A stretch of DNA of 14,590 bases from JANNMJ01 sp031397815. Its GTDB lineage: Bacteria; Bacteroidota; Bacteroidia; Cytophagales; Hymenobacteraceae. Position 1 is the stretch's first letter. Each line of letters begins with the position of its first letter. The stretch spans positions 1-14,590 of the forward strand of contig JANNMJ010000016.1 in NCBI GenBank assembly GCA_031397815.1, given 5' to 3'. The notes under the pieces are model-generated. The model ran no database searches. It was given only the letters and a program-made list of their open reading frames with translations, and was not told the DNA's origin. Of the stretch, positions 9,271 to 14,590 are shown piece after piece. The translations under genes were made by a program, and so were the position numbers.

Positions 9271-9286
9271 AAACCCCTTCGGGGTA
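9271..9286. repeat. Small hairpin, inverted partner of 9501-9516
   Basis: AAACCCCTTCGGGGTA folds as ACCCC-TTC-GGGGT. Read on the other strand, 9501-9516 is the same 16-mer with one change in the loop, so the two sites are inverted copies about 230 bp apart that enclose the 9329-9472 inverted repeat. Confidence 0.65.
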
Positions 9287-9328
9287 GTTGGGACGCGGGT
9301 TATTGATTCAGAATAGATAGAACACGGC

Positions 9329-9472
9329 AATCGCGCGGGGCTCTGCCCCGTGCGGGCTATTCGCGGGACTCTGGCCCGCCAACCCAATCGGCGCACCTTA
9401 TTGGCCGTGGCCATTCTGACCGCAGGCGAGACGCCTGCGAATACTCACACACGGGGCAGAGCCCGCGCGATT
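9329..9472. repeat. Long inverted repeat with 23/24-bp arms
   Basis: The left arm (9329-9352) and right arm (9450-9472) are reverse complements apart from one extra G on the left, with 97 nt between them. The left arm also folds alone, as CGGGGC-TCT-GCCCCG at 9336-9350. Inside the spacer lies a second perfect hairpin (9421-9439). The arrangement resembles a small non-coding element or paired REP-like sequences. No target-site duplication was established. Confidence 0.8.
9421..9439. repeat. Perfect 8-bp hairpin CGCAGGCG-AGA-CGCCTGCG
   Basis: Both 8-bp arms pair perfectly around a 3-nt loop. It lies within the spacer of the larger 9329-9472 inverted repeat and has no T-tract, so it looks like an interspersed palindrome rather than a terminator. 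Confidence 0.75.
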
Positions 9473-9500
9473 CTCACGATGGCAGGAAGTGGGGGCCGCG

Positions 9501-9516
9501 TACCCCAAAGGGGTTT
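9501..9516. repeat. Small hairpin, inverted partner of 9271-9286
   Basis: TACCCCAAAGGGGTTT folds as ACCCC-AAA-GGGGT. Its reverse complement equals the 9271-9286 hairpin at 15 of 16 positions. Confidence 0.65.
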
Positions 9517-9523
9517 CATCACA

Positions 9524-9564
9524 GAAGCCCGGGGTTGATTTCAAGGAAATCAACCCCGGGCTTC
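9524..9564. terminator. Perfect 19-bp hairpin, possible terminator of the LacI-type gene
   Basis: GAAGCCCGGGGTTGATTTC (9524-9542) is followed by a 3-nt AAG loop and its exact reverse complement (9546-9564). The stem begins about 96 bp past the stop codon of the minus-strand regulator, so it is well placed to stop or stabilise that transcript. No U-tract follows on either strand, so it is not a textbook intrinsic terminator. It may instead be another member of the palindrome cluster. Confidence 0.55.
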
Positions 9565-9600
9565 CACCAAATCAAAACCATCTCTGCGACAGAGCTAGCC

Positions 9601-9640
9601 ACATCATCTCACATCCCCACATCATCTCACATCCCCACAT
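9601..9640. repeat. 18-bp tandem repeat, two perfect copies plus a partial third
   Basis: ACATCATCTCACATCCCC occupies 9601-9618 and again 9619-9636, followed by ACAT and a C-rich run up to the regulator's stop codon. On the minus strand this puts several G-runs immediately downstream of the regulator. No function is known. Confidence 0.85.
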
Positions 9641-9659
9641 CTTCCCCCCACCCCCGCTC

Positions 9660-10688
9660 CTACTGCGACGACTGCCGCACCAACAATTGCGGCGTCAGCA
9701 CGATGCGGCGCTCCCCGGCGGCGGCTTGGGCGGGCTTGTTGAGCAGCTCCAGCAGCACCTGCACGGCCACCTCGCCCATCTGCTTGCATTGCTGATCGAC
9801 GGAGGTGAGCGTGGGGTCGGTGAGGGAGGTGAACAGCTCGTTGCTGAACCCCGCGAGCGCCACGTCCTGCGGCACCCGCAGCCCGTGCCCTTTGAGCGCT
9901 TGCAGCGCCCCGACAATCGCCAAATCAGTGGACCCGAAGACGGCGTCCGGGGCTTCCGGCAAGGCCAGTAGCTGCTCCATATCGTGGACGCCGGTTTCCT
10001 GCGTCAGGTCGCTGATCGTGACCAGCTCCTCGCGGTACGGCACGCCGTGGTCGCGGAGGGCGTTGCAGTAGCCTTCGTGGCGGTTTTTGTGGATGTTGAG
10101 GTGCAGCGGCCCCGACATATGCGCAATCCGCCGCCGACCGCCCGCGAGCAGGTGCGACACCGCCGCGTACGCCCCGGCCGCATCATCGAGCACCACCGAC
10201 CGCACTTGGTCGCCGACGAGGCGCTCCATCTCGCGGTCGAAGAACACGAGCGGCACTTGCTGGTCGCGGACGGCCTCGAAGTGCGCAAAATTTTGCGTCG
10301 TGTTCGCCAAGGAAACCAGAATCCCTTCCACCCGCGCGTTCATCAGCAGGTCGATGTTCTTCTTCTCCTGCCCCTCATCCTCGTTCGATTGGCAGATCAT
10401 GACGTTGAAGCCCGCCCGGCTCGCTTCCAGCGCGATGCCGTTCACGACCTCCGGAAAGAACTGCCCCGTGAGGTGCGGCACGAGGACGCCGAGCGTCTGA
10501 CTATGCCCTTTCCGCAGCGCAGCGGCCAGCTGATTCGGCTTGTAGTGCCATTCGTCGGCCAATTTCCGAACGCGTTCCGTAGTCGCCTCGCTCACTTGCG
10601 GGCTGCCCGCCAGTGCCCGCGAAACCGTTGAAGCCGCCAAGCCCAGCTCCTTTGCCAGATCAGCGATTGATAGACGTTTGTGTGACAT
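9660..10688 (-). CDS. LacI/GalR-family transcriptional regulator
   Basis: Predicted DNA-binding repressor or activator of 342 residues, the usual length for the family. Residues 6-28 form the helix-turn-helix (LSIADLAKELGLAASTVSRAL). The hinge follows at about 49-60 (YKPNQLAAALRKG), where the canonical ARxL is AAAL, as in many Bacteroidota members. The periplasmic-binding-protein-like effector domain spans about 62-340: LGVLVPHLTGQFFPEVVNGI, GILVSLANT, PLVFFDRE, HLLAGGRRRIAHMSGP, DAVFGSTDLAIVGALQALK, VALAGFSNE, TSVDQQ, GEVAVQVLLELL. The start MSHKRLS at 10688 was chosen because the HTH begins there as in known members. An in-frame ATG 102 bp upstream adds a Pro-rich, non-homologous tail. The sugar or effector is unknown. 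No transport or catabolic gene is adjacent, so the target cannot be inferred from context. Confidence 0.96.
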   Translation of the reverse strand: MSHKRLSIADLAKELGLAASTVSRALAGSPQVSEATTERVRKLADEWHYKPNQLAAALRKGHSQTLGVLVPHLTGQFFPEVVNGIALEASRAGFNVMICQSNEDEGQEKKNIDLLMNARVEGILVSLANTTQNFAHFEAVRDQQVPLVFFDREMERLVGDQVRSVVLDDAAGAYAAVSHLLAGGRRRIAHMSGPLHLNIHKNRHEGYCNALRDHGVPYREELVTISDLTQETGVHDMEQLLALPEAPDAVFGSTDLAIVGALQALKGHGLRVPQDVALAGFSNELFTSLTDPTLTSVDQQCKQMGEVAVQVLLELLNKPAQAAAGERRIVLTPQLLVRQSSQ

Positions 10689-10689
10689 A

Positions 10690-10702
10690 AACCAATGGTT
10701 TG
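10690..10702. promoter_or_regulatory. Candidate operator palindrome next to the regulator start
   Basis: AAACCA-A-TGGTTT is an inverted repeat with 6-bp arms immediately upstream of the LacI-type start codon. LacI-family regulators bind short palindromes and often autoregulate, so this may be an autoregulatory site. It lacks the central CG typical of many family operators, so confidence is low. Confidence 0.25.
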
Positions 10703-10730
10703 GGACGAAGTAAGGGCTTAGCCCGCAAAT

Positions 10731-10738
10731 AACCGGTT
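10731..10738. promoter_or_regulatory. Second AACC/GGTT palindrome upstream of the regulator
   Basis: AACCGGTT is a perfect 8-bp palindrome. It shares the AACC and GGTT half-sites with the palindrome at 10690-10702, about 40 bp away, and it has a central CG. The paired arrangement suits a regulator that forms loops or binds two sites, but two short matches could arise by chance. Confidence 0.25.
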
Positions 10739-10741
10739 GGA

Positions 10742-10768
10742 GGGGGGTTTGGGTTGGGGGATTTGGGG
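10742..10768 (+). other. G-quadruplex-type motif upstream of the regulator
   Basis: The plus strand carries four G-runs with short loops: G6-TTT-G3-TT-G5-ATTT-G4. This fits the standard rule of four runs of three or more G with loops of at most seven. It lies 54-80 bp upstream of the regulator start, on the strand that is template for that gene. Folding in the cell is not shown by sequence alone. Confidence 0.6.
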
Positions 10769-10835
10769 AAACTGTGATGTGCTCTGGCAACGGTCAGAAA
10801 AGGACTAAGAGCGGTTCAAGATTAGATGCATACTT

Positions 10836-10910
10836 CGTAGGGACGCCTATTGGCGTCCTTTCGTGCTAATTGGCATTCCATGGGAGCGGACGCCAATAGG
10901 CGTCCCTACG
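10836..10910. repeat. REPIN-like palindromic element, upstream copy
   Basis: Two 23-bp arms (10836-10858 and 10888-10910) are exact reverse complements separated by 29 nt. Each arm contains its own hairpin, GGACGCC-TATT-GGCGTCC or its complement. The same arms recur twice just after the PLD-SNF2 gene with a different spacer. Conserved arms around variable spacers is the pattern of REP doublets (REPINs); no RAYT transposase is present in the window. Confidence 0.85.
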
Positions 10911-10956
10911 CACATATCAGGTACTCCAAAACTGCTGTAAACCTGATTCTGTCAAC

Positions 10957-10986
10957 CGAACGCGCCGTAGCTTGGCGCTACGTTCG
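10957..10986. repeat. Imperfect palindrome between regulator and PLD-SNF2 gene
   Basis: CGTAGC-TTGGC-GCTACG (10966-10982) is a perfect 6-bp hairpin. It is enclosed by CGAACG (10957-10962) and CGTTCG (10981-10986), whose pairing overlaps the inner stem by two bases, so the folds are alternative or bulged. It lies 57 bp before the plus-strand ATG and could affect that leader; it could equally be another interspersed palindrome. Confidence 0.5.
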
Positions 10987-11042
10987 ATAAGAACCCGTCC
11001 GCTCTGCCCCCCACTTACTACCCCGGATTTCTTAATTTTCTG

Positions 11043-14000
11043 ATGCCTAACATCTTCGATAACATCAAGTCCATTCTAGCTCCTGAGCTTCGCGACACGC
11101 TTACCAAATCATACCGAGCAGATTTTTGCGTGGGTTATTTTAATCTGCGTGGCTGGCAGCAGGTTGCTGAGCAGATTGAGACGTGGGACGGCACCGACAA
11201 CAATCGCTGCCGTCTGCTGGTCGGGATGCAGCAACCACCTGAGAACTTGCTTCGAGCGTATTACCCAGATGGTGAAGAGGGCGAGATAGATAACCGACGC
11301 GCATCCGATATCAAGCGCCGCCTAGCACAGAATTTTCGTCAGCAGCTCACGATTGGTATTCCGACTAATGCCGACGAAAAGCATCTCAAGCAGCTGCAAG
11401 AGCAGTTGCGTACTGGCAAGGTGTGCGTAAAGCTGTACCTGCGGCATCCGCTTCACGCGAAGCTTTACCTACTGTTCCGGGACGACAATAAATCGCCGGT
11501 CATTGGCTATCTCGGCAGTAGCAATCTCACGTTCTCGGGATTGGCGAATCAGGGCGAGCTTAATGTCGATGTGGTGGACGCTCACTCCGAAGGCGACGCC
11601 ACGCATAAGCTAGCCAAGTGGTTTAACGACCGTTGGGCTGACAAATACTGCATCGACATTACGAAGGAGCTTATCGAGATTCTGGATGAAAGCTGGGTCC
11701 GCGAAAAGCTCCCTTACCATATCTACCTAAAAATTGCCTACCACCTTTCAGCCGATGCCCGCGCTGGTATTGCGGGCTATAAAGTCCCGCCGCCTTTTGA
11801 CAAAGAGCTGTTTGACTTCCAGCAGAATGCCGTACTAATGGCCGCTCGGCACTTGGATAAGCGGAATGGCGTGCTCATCGGTGACGTGGTAGGCTTGGGC
11901 AAGACCATCACGGCCGCTGCCCTAATCAAACTATTTGAGCTGCGGGAATCCTATTCCACGCTGATCGTCTGCCCACGCAACCTCGTGTCGATGTGGGAAG
12001 GCTATGTCGACCGGTATGAGCTGAACGCCCGGGTAATGGCGATTACGCAAGTATCCAAGCAGCTCCCGAAACTCCAACGCCGCTATCGGCTCGTCGTCGT
12101 GGATGAAAGCCATAACCTGCGCAACCGCGAAGGCCGTCGGTACCAATCACTCCATGAATACCTGCACGAAATCGGCAGTAAAGTCATCCTGCTTTCGGCA
12201 ACTCCCTACAATAAGGCCTACACCGACCTCTCCAGCCAGTTCCGCCTTTTCATCCCGGACGATGCCGATTTGGGTATCGCCCCCGAACGTTATATCCGCG
12301 AGCTGGGCGGGCTGCATGAGTACAGCCATAAGCACCACGCCCCCGCTCGCTCGCTCGGCGCGTTTGAGTTCAGCGAGTACGCCGACGATTGGCGCGAGCT
12401 GACCCGCCTGTTTCTGGTGCGCCGTACCCGTTCCTTCATTAAGGAATACTACGCCCAGTACGACAGCAAGAAGAAGCGCCATTACCTGACCTACCCCGAC
12501 GGTACGCCCGCCTACTTCCCGGAACGTCAACCACGTAATGTCCCCTTCGGCTTTGCCCCCGGCGACGAGTCCGACCTGTATGCCCGCTTGTATTCGCCGG
12601 AAGTAGTGGAAACGCTCAACACGTTGAGCTTACCCCGCTACGGACTCGGACAATTTGAGAAAAAGCCGCGCCCGGCCGAGGTTAGTGCCAAAGATGCCGC
12701 GTTGCTCGATGCGCTCTCCCGTGCCGGAAAACGACTGATGGGCTTCTGCCGGACCAACCTCTTCAAGCGCCTCGAAAGCAGCGGTCACGCCTTCTTGCTC
12801 TCATTGAGTCGGCACGTATTGCGCAACTACGTATTCGTCCACGCCCTGCAAAATGACCTCCCCTTGCCCATCGGGCAACAGGATGCCCAGTTTCTGGATA
12901 ACTGGCTGGAAGATCAAGATTTCGACGATGCGCCCGAAGGCGACGACGAAAACGGCACCGACCCCGCCCAAGTAGCCTCTTGGAACCTGACCGAAGCCCA
13001 GTACCGCCAACGCGCCGAATCTCTTTACGCGCAATACGCTGGTAAGCTCAGCAAGCGCTTTCGTTGGCTTCCGGCAGCGTATTTCAAACAAACGCTCAAG
13101 AAGACTCTCTTGGCCGATGCAGAGGCGCTGATGACCATCATCCGGCTCGCCCACGACTGGAATCCCGCGCTCGACCGTAAGCTCAACGCGCTCGAAACCC
13201 TCTGCCTGAAAACGCACCCCAAAGAGAAAATCCTGCTCTTTACGCAGTTCGCTGATACGGCTTGCTACCTCGAACAACAGCTAGTGCTGCGCGGCCTGAC
13301 GGGCCTTGCCGCTGTCACCGGCCTCGACCCTAACCCCACCGCATTTGCCCAGCGGTTCAGCCCGGTGAGTAATCGGAAGCCCGAGTTGAAGGGCGCTAAG
13401 GAAGAGCTGCGGATTCTGCTTTCCACTGATGTATTAAGCGAAGGCCAAAACCTGCAAGACGCGCACGTCATCGTGAACTACGATTTGCCGTGGGCGATTA
13501 TCCGCCTGATTCAACGGGCGGGACGGGTTGACCGGATTGGGCAGCAGGCAGATTCGATTCAGTGCTACTCTTTTCTGCCGGAAGACGGAATTGAGCAAAT
13601 CATCCGGCTGCGAAGCCGCTTGGTCCAGCGCCTGACGGAAAACGCCGAGGTAGTGGGCACCGATGAGGTCTTCATCGACGAGCAAATCGCCCCGGAGCTG
13701 CTGCGCAACCTCTACAGCGAGCGCTCCGGCGTTTACGACGACGAACCCGATGGCGAAGTCGATTTGTCGTCCTACGCGTATCAAATCTGGCAAAACGCCA
13801 CTGCTGCCGACCCGAAGCTCGCCACTATCATCCCGAATCTGGCGGCTGTCTCGCACGCTACCCAAGCGACGCACGCCCCTGATGGCAAATGGCCCGGCGT
13901 GCTCGTATATGCCCGCACGGCCAATGACAACGATATGCTGGCGTGGGTAGACCGCAAGGGGGAGCTGGTCTCACAGTCGCAGTTCACTATCCTGAAAGCG

Positions 14001-14423
14001 GCGGCTTGTACCGCCGATACTCCAGCCGTACCCCGGCAGGAAAGCCACCACGAGCTGGTAGCCCAAGCGCTCCAGTTTGTCCACGAAACGGAGAATGCGG
14101 TTGGCGGGCAGCTCGGCCCGAAGAGTAGCGCCCGCTATCGCACCTATCACGCCTTGAGCCGCCACCTCGACGCTACCCGTCAAGCGCCCGATGCCCTCAA
14201 GAAAGCCATTGAAGAGCTTTACCGTTTGCCCCTGCGCGATGCCACCCGCACCGGGCTTAACCGGATGCTGAAAGCCACTGCTTCGGATGAAGACGTCGCG
14301 CAATACGTCATCGCGCTCTATGAAGAAGGACAGTTATGCGTCGGCGGGGGCAACGCGGAAGACGACCCGACCTTACCAACGCATCGTGAGCCCACCATTT
14401 TGTGCTCGATGGGCCTAACGTAG
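11043..14423 (+). CDS. PLD-nuclease/SNF2-helicase fusion protein
   Basis: Predicted cytoplasmic ATP-dependent nucleic-acid motor fused to a nuclease, 1126 residues. Residues about 1-200 are a PLD-like domain with one HxK motif (H138, K140), GSSNLT (158-163) and GELN (171-174); a single motif implies dimerisation (family knowledge). The SNF2-type superfamily 2 helicase starts with a Q-like FQQNAV (259-264), Walker A GDVVGLGKT (280-288), DESH box (354-357) and SATPYN (385-390). After a large insert (LVRRTRSF at 458) comes the second RecA lobe: KILLFTQF (about 729), STDVLSEGQNLQ (794) and QRAGRVDRIGQ (824-834). Residues about 880-1126 are an unrecognised C-terminal region. All core helicase motifs look intact. 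The start follows an AT-rich stretch without a Shine-Dalgarno. The stop TAG lies in a palindromic element. A phage-defence or DNA-repair role is inferred; no partner gene is visible. Confidence 0.93.
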   Translation: MPNIFDNIKSILAPELRDTLTKSYRADFCVGYFNLRGWQQVAEQIETWDGTDNNRCRLLVGMQQPPENLLRAYYPDGEEGEIDNRRASDIKRRLAQNFRQQLTIGIPTNADEKHLKQLQEQLRTGKVCVKLYLRHPLHAKLYLLFRDDNKSPVIGYLGSSNLTFSGLANQGELNVDVVDAHSEGDATHKLAKWFNDRWADKYCIDITKELIEILDESWVREKLPYHIYLKIAYHLSADARAGIAGYKVPPPFDKELFDFQQNAVLMAARHLDKRNGVLIGDVVGLGKTITAAALIKLFELRESYSTLIVCPRNLVSMWEGYVDRYELNARVMAITQVSKQLPKLQRRYRLVVVDESHNLRNREGRRYQSLHEYLHEIGSKVILLSATPYNKAYTDLSSQFRLFIPDDADLGIAPERYIRELGGLHEYSHKHHAPARSLGAFEFSEYADDWRELTRLFLVRRTRSFIKEYYAQYDSKKKRHYLTYPDGTPAYFPERQPRNVPFGFAPGDESDLYARLYSPEVVETLNTLSLPRYGLGQFEKKPRPAEVSAKDAALLDALSRAGKRLMGFCRTNLFKRLESSGHAFLLSLSRHVLRNYVFVHALQNDLPLPIGQQDAQFLDNWLEDQDFDDAPEGDDENGTDPAQVASWNLTEAQYRQRAESLYAQYAGKLSKRFRWLPAAYFKQTLKKTLLADAEALMTIIRLAHDWNPALDRKLNALETLCLKTHPKEKILLFTQFADTACYLEQQLVLRGLTGLAAVTGLDPNPTAFAQRFSPVSNRKPELKGAKEELRILLSTDVLSEGQNLQDAHVIVNYDLPWAIIRLIQRAGRVDRIGQQADSIQCYSFLPEDGIEQIIRLRSRLVQRLTENAEVVGTDEVFIDEQIAPELLRNLYSERSGVYDDEPDGEVDLSSYAYQIWQNATAADPKLATIIPNLAAVSHATQATHAPDGKWPGVLVYARTANDNDMLAWVDRKGELVSQSQFTILKAAACTADTPAVPRQESHHELVAQALQFVHETENAVGGQLGPKSSARYRTYHALSRHLDATRQAPDALKKAIEELYRLPLRDATRTGLNRMLKATASDEDVAQYVIALYEEGQLCVGGGNAEDDPTLPTHREPTILCSMGLT

Positions 14424-14498
14424 GGACGCCTATTGGCGTCCACCCCACCACCACCGCCACCACCCGTTCTGAACCCGGACGCCAATAGGCGTCCCTAC
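14419..14498. repeat. REPIN-like palindromic element, first downstream copy
   Basis: Arms of 22 bp (14420-14441 and 14477-14498) are exact reverse complements around a 35-nt C-rich spacer of CACC repeats. The arm core GGGACGCCTATTGGCGTCC equals that of the element at 10836-10910, but the spacer is unrelated. The TAG stop of the PLD-SNF2 gene (14421-14423) is part of the left arm. Confidence 0.88.
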
Positions 14499-14508
14499 AC
14501 ACCGCCTA

Positions 14509-14590
14509 CGTAGGGACGCCTATTGGCGTCCACACCCCACCACCACCACCGCCACCACCCGTTCTGAACCCGGACGCCAATAGGCGTCCC
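14509..14590. repeat. REPIN-like palindromic element, second downstream copy (cut by window end)
   Basis: Direct tandem copy of 14419-14498 at a 90-bp offset, with the same arms and the same CACC-rich spacer lengthened by 5 nt. The right arm runs to the last base of the window and is probably completed by TAC beyond it. Confidence 0.88.

Larger units (their letters stand above)
9034..9659. other. Gene-free spacer rich in palindromes
   Basis: No credible coding region is seen here. The part next to the giant gene (9034-9180) must contain its promoter and leader, but no convincing Bacteroidota promoter (TTG plus TAnnTTTG) could be fixed. The nearest match is GACTTTTG on the minus strand around 9074-9081, with no clear upstream element. 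From about 9220 to 9564 the spacer is packed with inverted repeats, listed separately, and 9601-9640 is a short tandem repeat. The spacer separates two same-strand genes and probably isolates their transcription. Confidence 0.7.

Noticed and set aside
9984..10631. Plus-strand open frame of 215 codons opposite the LacI-type regulator
   Set aside because: It is fully antisense to a gene with a clear family match and has no recognisable domain.
10689..10790. 34-residue N-terminal extension of the LacI-type regulator from an upstream ATG
   Set aside because: Family members begin a few residues before the helix-turn-helix, as with MSHKRLS at 10688. The extension is Pro-rich, has no homology and would cross the G-run cluster and both palindromes.
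11030..11042. TTAATTTTC just before the PLD-SNF2 start as a Bacteroidota -7 promoter box
   Set aside because: It lacks the final G of TAnnTTTG, has no paired upstream element at the right distance and would leave almost no leader.
12801..13277. Minus-strand open frame of 158 codons inside the PLD-SNF2 gene
   Set aside because: It is antisense to conserved helicase sequence, with no start signal or domain of its own.
14419..14590. Possible CRISPR array at the right edge
   Set aside because: The repeating parts are inverted arms with internal hairpins, and the spacers are two near-identical CACC-rich copies. True spacers would be unique, and no cas gene is present.

Overview
The window looks like chromosomal DNA of a GC-rich member of the Bacteroidota, probably a Hymenobacter/Cytophagales-type organism. 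This is an inference. It rests on the giant exported protein built from PKD/Ig-like modules of a style typical of that phylum, the absence of clear Shine-Dalgarno sequences, and the high GC with short palindromic repeats between genes. No rRNA, tRNA, CRISPR array or transposase gene was seen.

Layout. (1) Positions 1-9033, minus strand: one uninterrupted reading frame of 3011 codons that runs off the left edge. It encodes a secreted giant protein with a signal peptide, a beta-rich N-terminal domain, diverged Ig-like domains, then ten full copies of a 240-244-residue three-module super-repeat (A-B-C, two Cys per module) and the start of an eleventh. The C-terminus, where a type IX secretion sorting domain would be expected, lies outside the window. 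(2) Positions 9034-9659: no gene, but a dense set of inverted repeats, a perfect 19-bp hairpin and an 18-bp tandem repeat. (3) Positions 9660-10688, minus strand: a LacI/GalR-family regulator. (4) Positions 10689-11042: intergenic, with two AACC/GGTT palindromes, a G-quadruplex-type G-run cluster, a REPIN-like palindromic element and a second hairpin. (5) Positions 11043-14423, plus strand: a 1126-residue protein fusing a PLD-type nuclease domain to a SNF2-type helicase, plausibly a nucleic-acid-targeting defence or repair enzyme. (6) Positions 14419-14590: two tandem copies of the same palindromic element found upstream of the helicase. The first of them supplies the helicase stop codon.

The three genes do not form an obvious pathway. 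The regulator and the giant protein share a strand but are 626 bp apart with hairpins between them, so co-transcription is unlikely. The PLD-SNF2 gene is divergent from the regulator and is bracketed by related palindromic elements, so it reads as an isolated accessory cassette. The two most unusual things here are the repeat evolution inside the giant protein and the repeat-bracketed nuclease-helicase gene.
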